Shown here: positions 1 through 6,483 of the stretch, in pieces
How the letters are laid out: each line of letters opens with the position of its first letter
Numbering within the stretch: the stretch's first letter is position 1
DNA from: DASTCC01 sp035711465
GTDB lineage: Bacteria; Acidobacteriota; Vicinamibacteria; Vicinamibacterales; SCN-69-37
NCBI GenBank assembly: GCA_035711465.1
Contig: DASTCC010000210.1
Coordinates: 1 to 6,483, forward strand
DNA length: 6,483 nt
Direction: 5' to 3'
The notes under the pieces: generated by a model
Databases searched by the model: none
Told to the model about the DNA's origin: nothing
Seen by the model: only the letters and a program-made list of their open reading frames with translations
Position numbers and translations under genes: made by a program

Positions 1-2
1 CC

Positions 3-131
3 GGCGATCGGCGCTACGAAGCGCAGGTCACTCTCGCGGCGCTGCCGCCAGGCGATTACCTCGTCGAGATCGCGGCGGTGTCCGGGTCGCAGTCGACTCG
101 TACCCTGCTGCCGGTCCGTATCACCGGCTAG
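3..131 (+). CDS. C-terminal fragment of an unidentified protein, possibly VWA-domain type (5' end outside window)
   Basis: Only the last 42 codons and the TAG stop are present; the reading frame is open to the window edge. The tail reads as alternating hydrophobic beta-strand residues with an LPPGDYLVEI segment followed by a short strand ending PVRITG. This pattern is common at the end of beta-sandwich domains in secreted proteins, including the VWA-related proteins frequent in Acidobacteria. The next gene is on the same strand, with 66 bp between this stop and its ATG, and that gene has its own candidate -10 box, so the two need not be co-transcribed. The CDS call rests on the open frame and a composition typical of real coding sequence here. 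The family assignment is a guess from a short tail. Confidence 0.55.
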   Translation, partial: GDRRYEAQVTLAALPPGDYLVEIAAVSGSQSTRTLLPVRITG

Positions 132-180
132 CGCACGCGAACGAGCGTCGCGGCGCTCGTATGGGAATCGGCAGGCGGCG

Positions 181-189
181 TGTTACCAT
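181..189 (+). promoter_or_regulatory. Extended -10 promoter box for the TauE/SafE gene, leaderless geometry
   Basis: TGTTACCAT combines an extended TGn element with a TAnnnT hexamer (184-189). The hexamer ends 8 nt before the ATG at 198, so transcription would begin at or within a base or two of that ATG. No good -35 is seen 17 bp upstream, which is tolerable for an extended -10. The same 8-nt spacing is seen at the mutase large-subunit gene. Confidence 0.45.
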
Positions 190-197
190 CCGCCGCC

Positions 198-1088
198 ATG
201 CTTTCTCCAGTCGTCGCGCTGCTCGGCATTCTCGCGGGATTCACCATCTTCTATGTCTGGGCGTGGTGGCGAGGCGCCGCGCACGCCGCCGCGACGCCAG
301 GGGCGCCGTCTGAAGCGAAGACCACGGGCGCGCCGACGCCGTTTCAGCTGGTGCTCGGCTTCATCACCAACTTCTTCGACACGCTTGGCATCGGCTCGTT
401 CGCGCCGACGACAGCCGTCTTCAAGTTCCTCAAGATGGTGCCCGATCGACTGATCCCTGGCACGCTCAACGTCGGCCACACGCTGCCGACGATCACGCAG
501 GCGTTCATTTACACCGTCGCCATCGCCGTCGATCCGACGACGCTGGTCCTGATGATCGCCGCGGCGGTCGCCGGTGCGTGGCTCGGCGCAGGCGTCGTCG
601 CCGGATGGCCGAAGCGGAAGGTGCAGATCGGCATGGGTCTGGCGCTGCTGGTCGCGGCGGCGCTGTTCACCTGGCGCAACCTCGGCGGCACCGGCACCGA
701 GACCGGCACCACCGGCCTCAGCGGCTTGCTGCTGGCGCTCGGTCTGATCGGCAACTTCGCGCTCGGCGCGCTGATGACGCTCGGCATCGGCATGTATGCG
801 CCCTGCATGATCCTGGTCGGCATGCTCGGCATGAACGCCGCGACGGCGTTTCCGATCATGATGGGCTCGTGCGCCTTCCTGATGCCGGTCGCGAGCTCAC
901 GTTTCGTCCAGAAACAGGCGTACTCCCTGCGCCCGGCGCTCGGCCTGGCCATCGGCGGCATTCCCGGCGTTCTGCTGGCCGCCTACATCTTCACGTCGCT
1001 GCCGATCTACTGGGTCCGCTGGCTGGTCGTGGTCGTCGTCATCATCGCGGCGACGATGATGCTGCGATCGGCGGCGAAAGGGGAGTAG
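198..1088 (+). CDS. TauE/SafE-family membrane permease (predicted sulfite/organosulfonate or other anion exporter)
   Basis: The 296-residue protein is almost entirely hydrophobic, with about eight predicted membrane segments (approximately residues 4-22, 50-70, 97-112, 115-136, 143-160, 176-196, 199-230, 247-288 as one or two). Two related halves are visible. LGFITNFFDTLGIGSFAP near residue 53 is echoed by LGLIGNF and TLGIGMYAP near residues 181-202, which fits the internal duplication of the TauE/SafE family. A charged, Ala/Pro-rich loop of about 25 residues follows the first helix. Known members export sulfite, sulfoacetate or related anions, but the substrate here cannot be read from the sequence. 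I chose ATG 198 over the in-frame GTG at 180 because the GTG overlaps a good extended -10 box and neither start has a Shine-Dalgarno sequence. The gene stops 4 bp before a repeat array and converges on glutamate dehydrogenase. No sulfur-metabolism neighbour is present. Confidence 0.85.
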   Translation: MLSPVVALLGILAGFTIFYVWAWWRGAAHAAATPGAPSEAKTTGAPTPFQLVLGFITNFFDTLGIGSFAPTTAVFKFLKMVPDRLIPGTLNVGHTLPTITQAFIYTVAIAVDPTTLVLMIAAAVAGAWLGAGVVAGWPKRKVQIGMGLALLVAAALFTWRNLGGTGTETGTTGLSGLLLALGLIGNFALGALMTLGIGMYAPCMILVGMLGMNAATAFPIMMGSCAFLMPVASSRFVQKQAYSLRPALGLAIGGIPGVLLAAYIFTSLPIYWVRWLVVVVVIIAATMMLRSAAKGE

Positions 1089-1092
1089 TTCT

Positions 1093-1262
1093 CAGCCATC
1101 AGCCATCAGCCCTCAGCCATCAGCCATCAGCCCTCAGCCATCAGCCCTCAGCTATCAGCTATCAGTGCCGGCTGAACGCTGAAGGCTGACAGCTGATGGC
1201 TGACAGCTGATGGCTGACAGCTGATGGCTGACAACTGATGGCTGACAACTGATGGCTGACAG
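1093..1262. repeat. Opposed tandem heptamer array (CAGCCAT-type), probable hairpin or bidirectional terminator between convergent genes
   Basis: The left arm (1093-1169) has eleven 7-bp units: CAGCCAT or CAGCCCT for the first eight, then two CAGCTAT and a degenerate CAGTGCC. At 1169/1170 the polarity flips, inside a GCCGGC palindrome. The right arm (1170-1262) has the same family on the minus strand (on the plus strand GGCTGAA, CGCTGAA, then 14-bp pairs GGCTGACAGCTGAT three times and GGCTGACAACTGAT twice, plus a partial unit). The arms can pair; for example CAGCCATCAGC at 1093-1103 is exactly complementary to GCTGATGGCTG at 1192-1202. The array fills 170 of the 179 bp between the permease stop and the glutamate dehydrogenase stop. 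A role in transcription termination from both sides is inferred. No U-tract is seen. Confidence 0.9.
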
Positions 1263-1267
1263 CGTTC

Positions 1268-2524
1268 CTACGCGTACATGCCGCGCAGCCTGGTCACTTG
1301 CGCGACGCGGTCGATCGCGACGACGTAGGCGGCGGTGCGCATGTCGGTCTTGTACTGGACCGCCGTCTTCAGCACGTTGTGGAAGGCCTGTTCCATCAGG
1401 CGCTCGAGCCGCTCGTTCACCAGCGACTCCTCCCAGAAGTAGCCGTGGCGATCCTGGACCCACTCGAAGTACGAGGTGGTGACGCCGCCGGCGTTGGCGA
1501 GGATGTCGGGGATGACGAAGACGCCGCGATCGTGCAGGTGCTGATGCGCTTCGGGCGTGGTCGGGCCGTTGGCGCCCTCGGCGACGATCTTCGCTTTGAT
1601 CTTCGACGCGTTCTTCTTCGTGATCTGGTTTTCGAGCGCCGCGGGGATGAGGATGTCGCAGTCGAGCTCGAAGATTTTGTCGCCGTCGAGCGCATCGGCC
1701 TGCTTGTAGCCGGCGACGCTGCGGCTCTTGTTCTTGTGCGTGTGCTCGACCAGCTTCTCGACGTCGAGGCCTTTCGGATCGTAGACGCCGCCCTTCCAGT
1801 CGGTGACGGCGACGATCGTCGCGCCGAGCCGCTCGAGCAGCTGCGCCGACACCGAGCCGACGTTGCCGAAGCCCTGCACCGCGACCCGCGCGCCCCTGAT
1901 GTCGATGCCGAGATGCCTGCAGGCCTCGCGCGTCGTGATCATGACGCCGCGGCCGGTCGCTTCGCGGCGGCCGAGCGATCCGCCCATGACGATCGGCTTG
2001 CCGGTGACGACCGCGGTCGTCGCCTGGCCAACGTGCATGCTGTAGGTGTCCATGATCCACGCCATCACCTGCTCGTTGGTGTTGACGTCTGGCGCCGGCA
2101 CGTCCTTCTCGGGGCCGATCGCGTCGATGATCTCGGCGACGTAACGCCGCGTCAGCGCTTCGAGCTCGCGCGGCGACATCGTCGACGGATCGCAGACCAC
2201 GCCGCCCTTGCCGCCGCCGAACGGGACGCCGGCGACCGCGCACTTCCAGGTCATCCACGCGGCCAGCGTCGTGACTTCGTCGAGCGTGACGTCGGGATGA
2301 TAGCGGATGCCGCCCTTGGCCGGCCCGAGCGTCACGCTGTACTGGACGCGGTAGCCGGTGAAGACCTTGATCTGTCCGTTGTCCATGTGCACCGGACAGG
2401 AGACGATGATTTGCCGTTTCGGGTGCGTCAGCACCGCCCACAGGCCTTGATCCAGGTTCAGCAGACGCGCCGCGCCGTCGAACTGGTGCAGCATCGCGTC
2501 GAAGATCCTGCTTTCTGATGCCAT
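1268..2524 (-). CDS. gdhA: Glutamate dehydrogenase (Glu/Leu/Phe/Val dehydrogenase family, hexameric type)
   Basis: This 418-residue cytosolic enzyme interconverts glutamate and 2-oxoglutarate plus ammonia with NAD(P). Its length is normal for the hexameric bacterial family. The glutamate-site lysines are present with exact family spacing: K70 in LGPAKGGIR, K94 in MTWKCAV and the catalytic K106 in PFGGGKGG, matching K90, K114 and K126 of the bovine enzyme. The catalytic aspartate is D146 (VPAPD). The Rossmann dinucleotide motif GFGNVG spans 218-223, with D242 at the end of the second strand. V348 and S351 match the residues that bind the glutamate side chain in clostridial GDH, arguing against leucine or phenylalanine specificity. 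Cofactor choice is left open. The ATG at 2524 is preferred over upstream in-frame starts because AGGAGG lies 5 nt before it and the protein aligns from there. The gene is divergent from the mutase gene and has its own promoter. Confidence 0.95.
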   Translation of the reverse strand: MASESRIFDAMLHQFDGAARLLNLDQGLWAVLTHPKRQIIVSCPVHMDNGQIKVFTGYRVQYSVTLGPAKGGIRYHPDVTLDEVTTLAAWMTWKCAVAGVPFGGGKGGVVCDPSTMSPRELEALTRRYVAEIIDAIGPEKDVPAPDVNTNEQVMAWIMDTYSMHVGQATTAVVTGKPIVMGGSLGRREATGRGVMITTREACRHLGIDIRGARVAVQGFGNVGSVSAQLLERLGATIVAVTDWKGGVYDPKGLDVEKLVEHTHKNKSRSVAGYKQADALDGDKIFELDCDILIPAALENQITKKNASKIKAKIVAEGANGPTTPEAHQHLHDRGVFVIPDILANAGGVTTSYFEWVQDRHGYFWEESLVNERLERLMEQAFHNVLKTAVQYKTDMRTAAYVVAIDRVAQVTRLRGMYA

Positions 2525-2529
2525 CTGAT

Positions 2530-2535
2530 CCTCCT
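2530..2535 (-). promoter_or_regulatory. Shine-Dalgarno site of glutamate dehydrogenase
   Basis: On the minus strand AGGAGG stands 5 nt before the ATG at 2524. This is the strongest ribosome binding site in the window. It fixes the start against the longer open frame that reaches position 2653. Confidence 0.85.
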
Positions 2536-2573
2536 CGCCACGCTCACCCGTCCGGGCGAGGGGCCAACCGATG

Positions 2574-2602
2574 AGCCTATCGGCGCGGTTCGAACCAGTC
2601 AA
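2574..2602 (-). promoter_or_regulatory. Candidate promoter of glutamate dehydrogenase
   Basis: On the minus strand TTGACT (2602-2597, five of six to the -35 consensus) is followed after exactly 17 bp by TAGGCT (2579-2574, three of six to the -10 consensus). Transcription would start near 2567, giving a leader of about 43 nt that contains the ribosome binding site. The spacer holds the 10-bp palindrome GGTTCGAACC. A second candidate is the extended -10 TGCTACGAT at 2652-2644, which would give a leader of about 113 nt. Confidence 0.5.
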
Positions 2603-2637
2603 ACGACGGCGCCGTCGAACCGCCGGGCTCCGGCGGT
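2587..2637. promoter_or_regulatory. Cluster of three palindromes in the divergent gdh/mutase intergenic region
   Basis: GGTTCGAACC (2587-2596) is a perfect 10-bp palindrome lying between the candidate -35 and -10 of gdh. CGACGGCGCCGTCG (2604-2617) is a perfect 14-bp palindrome just upstream of that -35. ACCGCCGG (2619-2626) and CCGGCGGT (2630-2637) form an 8-bp inverted repeat around a 3-nt loop. Their placement suits operator sites, but short GC-rich palindromes also occur by chance at this base composition. No regulator gene in the window is an obvious partner. Confidence 0.4.
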
Positions 2638-2693
2638 CCGCGCATCGTAGCACCGCGCCGGAAGGGCGGACGGACCGGGCCGGCGCGGGCCGA

Positions 2694-2699
2694 TATAAT
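2694..2699 (+). promoter_or_regulatory. Consensus -10 box of the mutase large-subunit gene, leaderless geometry
   Basis: A perfect TATAAT ends 8 nt before the ATG at 2708, so the transcript should begin at or next to the start codon. The 17-bp-upstream hexamer CGGACC (2671-2676) matches the -35 consensus at three positions. No Shine-Dalgarno sequence precedes the ATG, in line with leaderless translation. TATAAT stands out in otherwise very GC-rich sequence. Confidence 0.6.
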
Positions 2700-2707
2700 C
2701 AAGAGCC

Positions 2708-4327
<1,620 letters not shown>

Positions 4328-4373
4328 TAAGTGAACGGTCTTCGCGGCGTGGGTGACAGATCTGCACACCTTC

Positions 4374-4392
4374 GCCGCCATCGGGTGGCGGC
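4374..4392 (+). promoter_or_regulatory. Inverted repeat between the mutase subunit genes
   Basis: GCCGCCA (4374-4380) and TGGCGGC (4386-4392) form a perfect 7-bp stem around a 5-nt loop. It lies 47 bp past the large-subunit stop and just ahead of the candidate -10 of the small subunit. No T-run follows, so it is not a standard intrinsic terminator. It could be an operator, an attenuator or an mRNA 3'-end stabiliser. Confidence 0.35.
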
Positions 4393-4406
4393 CGGGGCAC
4401 GACACT

Positions 4407-4415
4407 TGCAATAAT
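4407..4415 (+). promoter_or_regulatory. Extended -10 promoter box of the mutase small subunit
   Basis: TGCAATAAT has a TGn extension and a hexamer AATAAT, five of six to consensus, in an AT-rich island unusual for this DNA. A start near 4422 would give a leader of about 39 nt carrying the AGAGGA ribosome site at 4445-4450. It suggests the small subunit and downstream genes can be transcribed independently of the large subunit. Confidence 0.45.
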
Positions 4416-4460
4416 ACGCACACCGTCCGGTCGGGGCGGCGTGCAGAGGACGCGCGGCAC

Positions 4461-4868
4461 ATGCACAAGACCCGAGTCATCATCGCGAAACCGGGCCTCG
4501 ACGGCCACGATCGCGGCGCGAAAGTCATTGCCCGGGCGCTCCGCGATGCGGGGATGGAGGTCATTTACACGGGCCTCAGGCAGACGCCCGAACAGATTGC
4601 GGCCGCGGCCCTTCAGGAGGACGCCGACGTCATCGGCTTGTCGATTTTGAGCGGCGCGCATATGCACATTTGCCCGCGGCTCATGGAACTGCTGAAGGAA
4701 AAGGGGCTCGGGCACGTCACCGTTCTCGTCGGGGGCATCATTCCCGACGTCGATGTGCCGAAACTCAAGGAGATGGGCATCGCAGGGGTGTTCCTGCCCG
4801 GCAGTCCGATGAAGGACATCATCGACTTCATCAACGGCCAGGTGCGCCCGCGGGCCGAGGCGATTTAA
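4461..4868 (+). CDS. B12-binding small subunit of acyl-CoA mutase (IcmB-like cobalamin-binding protein)
   Basis: This 135-residue Rossmann-like protein binds adenosylcobalamin in base-off/His-on form and completes the mutase encoded upstream. The signature is intact: DxHxxG as D14, H16 and G19 (KPGLDGHDRG), SxL as S61 and L63 (GLSILSG), and the GG motif at 91-92 (VLVGGIIPD). H16 is the expected cobalt ligand. Its length matches free-standing small subunits of split mutases (about 135-140 residues). The ATG at 4461 has AGAGGA 10 nt upstream and begins right at the first conserved strand. An in-frame GTG at 4353 would add 36 non-conserved residues across the inverted repeat and promoter, so it is rejected. 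The stop lies 5 bp before the receiver-protein gene. Isoleucine codon use differs from the large subunit: ATT is 7 of 15 here but only 1 of 29 there. Confidence 0.93.
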   Translation: MHKTRVIIAKPGLDGHDRGAKVIARALRDAGMEVIYTGLRQTPEQIAAAALQEDADVIGLSILSGAHMHICPRLMELLKEKGLGHVTVLVGGIIPDVDVPKLKEMGIAGVFLPGSPMKDIIDFINGQVRPRAEAI

Positions 4869-4873
4869 GGGGC

Positions 4874-5701
4874 ATGGCCAAGACGCTCCTTCTCGCCGAC
4901 GACAGCGTCACGATTCAGCGCGTGGTCGAGCTCACGTTCGCCCACGAGGACGTGCGCGTCGTCTCGATGAGCGATGGCCAGCGCGCGGTGTCGTGGCTCG
5001 ACGCTGAGAAGCCGGACATCGTCCTCGTCGACGTCGCGGTGCCGGAGGTCGACGGCTACAGCGTCGCCGCGCACGTGAAGCAGTCGCCGCGGCTCAAGCA
5101 CGTGCCGGTGCTGCTGCTCGCCGGCGCCTTCGAGCCGGTCGACGAGGAGCGGTCGAAGTCGATCGGCTGTGACGGCGTCGTCGTCAAGCCGTTCGAGCCG
5201 AAGCAGCTGGTCGAGCGGGTGAAGGAGCTGCTCTCCCCGGGGCAGTCGGGCAAGGGCAAGAAGGGCGGGAAGGCGGAGCCGGCTGGCGAGGCGCTCAACT
5301 CTTCGCCCGCCGCGCCGATTTTCGGTTCGTCGATACCTGGAGGTCCGGTCGTGTCCGATCCGCAACCGCTCGAACTGCCGACGCGCCCGTTGTGGGACAA
5401 CACCGGCGCCCCGAACCGTCCCGCGCCGGCGCCCGAGCCGGCGCCGGCCCCGCACGCGCCGCCCAAGGTGTCGCTCGTCAACGCGTTCTCCGCGCTGCTC
5501 GCCGCCGAGAAGTCGACGGCGCCGGCGGCGCCGCCGCCCGCGCCGGCGGCCGCGGTGTCCGTGTCGGAAGCCGCCATCGAGGACGCCGTCCATCGGGTGC
5601 TCGAGCGCATGACCGAAGACATGGTGCGCCGCATCGTGCTCGAGACCGCCGAGCGTCTCGTGCGCGAGGAGATCGAGAAGATCAAGGCGAATCCGGAGTA
5701 A
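4874..5701 (+). CDS. Single-receiver response-regulator protein with Pro/Ala linker and C-terminal helix, no DNA-binding domain
   Basis: The 275-residue protein opens with a CheY-like receiver (1-120). Acidic pocket D9 and D10, phospho-acceptor D53 (IVLVDVAVP) and K105 (VVVKPFEP) are present. The switch Ser/Thr expected after beta-4 is Ala (A83 in PVLLLAG), so signalling on phosphorylation may be altered. Residues 122-228 are a low-complexity Gly/Lys then Pro/Ala linker. Residues 229-272 form a charged amphipathic helical tail (IEDAVHRVLERM, then VRRIVLETAERLVREEIEKI), probably for dimerisation or partner binding. No HTH, GGDEF or other output domain is seen, so it more likely acts through protein contacts than on DNA. 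No histidine kinase is nearby. The ATG at 4874 follows the small-subunit stop by 5 bp, with AAGGGG overlapping that TAA, suggesting translational coupling. The specific role is unknown. Confidence 0.88.
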   Translation: MAKTLLLADDSVTIQRVVELTFAHEDVRVVSMSDGQRAVSWLDAEKPDIVLVDVAVPEVDGYSVAAHVKQSPRLKHVPVLLLAGAFEPVDEERSKSIGCDGVVVKPFEPKQLVERVKELLSPGQSGKGKKGGKAEPAGEALNSSPAAPIFGSSIPGGPVVSDPQPLELPTRPLWDNTGAPNRPAPAPEPAPAPHAPPKVSLVNAFSALLAAEKSTAPAAPPPAPAAAVSVSEAAIEDAVHRVLERMTEDMVRRIVLETAERLVREEIEKIKANPE

Positions 5702-5716
5702 AGTTTTCGGCGGAAG

Positions 5717-6483
5717 ATGCCGCCGACACCGAACGTCCCCGAGAAGCCCGCCCTCGAAGGCCTGGAAGAGAAGTGGAAGACCCGCTGGGATGCCAGCGGG
5801 GTGTACACCTTCGATCGATCCGCTCCGCGCGACCTCGTCTACGCCATCGACACGCCGCCGCCCACGGTCAGCGGATCGCTCCACGTCGGCCACGTCTTCT
5901 CCTACACCCACACCGACGTCATCGCGCGCTTCCAGCGGATGCGCGGCCGCGCCGTGTTCTACCCGATGGGCTGGGACGACAACGGCTTGCCCACGGAACG
6001 CCGCGTGCAGAATTATTACGGCGTCCGCTGCGATCCATCGCTGCCGTACGTGCCCGGGTTTGCGCCGCCGGAGAAGCCCGAGAAGCAGGCGATCTCGGTG
6101 TCGCGCCCGAACTTCGTCGAGCTGTGCAACCGCCTGACTGTCGAGGACGAGAAGGCCTTCGAGAAGCTCTGGCGGCATCTCGGCCTCTCGGTCGACTGGG
6201 CGATGACCTACGCGACCATCTCGCCCGAGTCGCGGCGGGTGTCGCAGCTGGCGTTTCTGCGCAATCTCGCGCGCGGCGAGGTCTATCAGCTGGAAGCGCC
6301 GACGCTCTGGGACGTCGACTTCCGCACCGCGGTGGCGCAGGCAGAGCTCGAAGATCGCGAGATGCCGGGCGCGTATCACCGCATCCGCTTCGCGAGAGCC
6401 GACGGCGGCGCCGTCGAGATCGAGACGACGCGGCCCGAGCTGATCCCGGCCTGCGTCGCGCTCGTCGCCCATCCCGACGACGA
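5717..6483 (+). CDS. valS: Valyl-tRNA synthetase, N-terminal part (3' end outside window)
   Basis: The first 255 codons are present, running off the window edge. The enzyme charges tRNA-Val and edits mischarged threonine. The class I HIGH motif is HVGH (56-59), preceded by IDTPPPTVSGSL. PMGWDDNGLPTERRVQ (83-98) is the form found in archaeal and actinobacterial ValRS rather than the E. coli type. The editing domain begins near residue 190, with TTRPE at 237-241 and VALVAHPDD at the window end. The LWDVDFRTAVAQAELEDRE segment (197-215) lacks the Cys pair that archaeal enzymes carry there, as in actinobacterial ValRS. Family members are roughly 850 residues, so about 30% is visible. The ATG at 5717 is the only start in frame after the preceding TAA; GGAAG abuts it. 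The gene is probably co-transcribed with the receiver gene 15 bp upstream. Confidence 0.95.
   Translation, partial: MPPTPNVPEKPALEGLEEKWKTRWDASGVYTFDRSAPRDLVYAIDTPPPTVSGSLHVGHVFSYTHTDVIARFQRMRGRAVFYPMGWDDNGLPTERRVQNYYGVRCDPSLPYVPGFAPPEKPEKQAISVSRPNFVELCNRLTVEDEKAFEKLWRHLGLSVDWAMTYATISPESRRVSQLAFLRNLARGEVYQLEAPTLWDVDFRTAVAQAELEDREMPGAYHRIRFARADGGAVEIETTRPELIPACVALVAHPDD

Noticed and set aside
180..197. GTG 180 as the permease start
   Set aside because: It lies on the extended -10 box and lacks a ribosome site. ATG 198 begins directly with the first membrane helix.
1093..1262. CRISPR array
   Set aside because: Units are 7 bp, contiguous with no spacers, and inverted halfway. No cas genes are present.
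1155..2441. Minus-strand 428-codon frame that reads through the heptamer array into gdh
   Set aside because: It is out of frame with gdh, and its tail is just the translated repeat (SHQPSA-like peptides). The true gdh stop lies at 1268-1270.
1298..2518. Long plus-strand open frame of 406 codons opposite glutamate dehydrogenase
   Set aside because: It is a GC-driven shadow of gdh: rich in Arg, Asp, Val and Ala with no recognisable motif, while the minus-strand frame has every catalytic residue.
2587..2596. tRNA or tRNA remnant, because GGTTCGAACC resembles a T-arm
   Set aside because: No acceptor, D or anticodon stems are found on either side. It is better read as a 10-bp palindrome within the gdh promoter spacer.
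4353..4460. N-terminal extension of the B12-binding protein from GTG 4353
   Set aside because: It would translate through an inverted repeat and a promoter-like box. The conserved fold begins at ATG 4461, which has its own ribosome binding site.
4865..6472. Minus-strand open frame of 535 codons spanning the receiver gene and valS
   Set aside because: Low-complexity Arg-rich translation across two well-supported plus-strand genes and their gap; it is an antisense shadow.

Overview
The window is high-GC DNA with dense genes and strong third-position G/C, from a bacterium. The gene types suggest an Acidobacteria-like lineage: a VWA-type C-terminal tail, an actinobacterial/archaeal-style valyl-tRNA synthetase, a receiver protein with a Pro/Ala linker, and tandem heptamer repeats between genes. 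This lineage call is inference; nothing here fixes the taxonomy.

Layout, left to right. (1) The last 42 codons of a plus-strand gene, possibly a secreted VWA-type protein. (2) A plus-strand TauE/SafE-family membrane permease. (3) A 170-bp array of 7-bp repeats in two opposed arms, filling almost all of the gap between two convergent genes. (4) A minus-strand glutamate dehydrogenase with every expected catalytic residue. (5) A 183-bp divergent promoter region with three short palindromes, a recognisable gdh promoter and a consensus TATAAT box placed for leaderless transcription of the next gene. (6) The large subunit of a B12-dependent acyl-CoA mutase. (7) Its separate B12-binding small subunit, 133 bp downstream with its own candidate promoter. 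(8) A receiver-domain protein, 5 bp later. (9) The first 255 codons of valS, 15 bp after that and running off the window.

How the genes fit together. Genes 6 and 7 form a two-subunit mutase. By position-for-position comparison, the large subunit carries Phe and Gln where methylmalonyl-CoA mutase has Tyr89 and Arg207. This predicts an isobutyryl/butyryl-CoA mutase rather than the methylmalonyl-CoA mutase that routine annotation would assign. Together with the divergent glutamate dehydrogenase it would suit amino-acid or branched-chain acyl-CoA catabolism, but that link is inferred from proximity only. The small subunit, receiver protein and valS look co-transcribed.

I found no convincing undescribed multi-gene system. 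The points most worth a second look are the mutase specificity, the opposed heptamer array, the palindrome-rich divergent promoter region, the different codon use of the mutase small subunit, and the receiver domain lacking its switch Ser/Thr.
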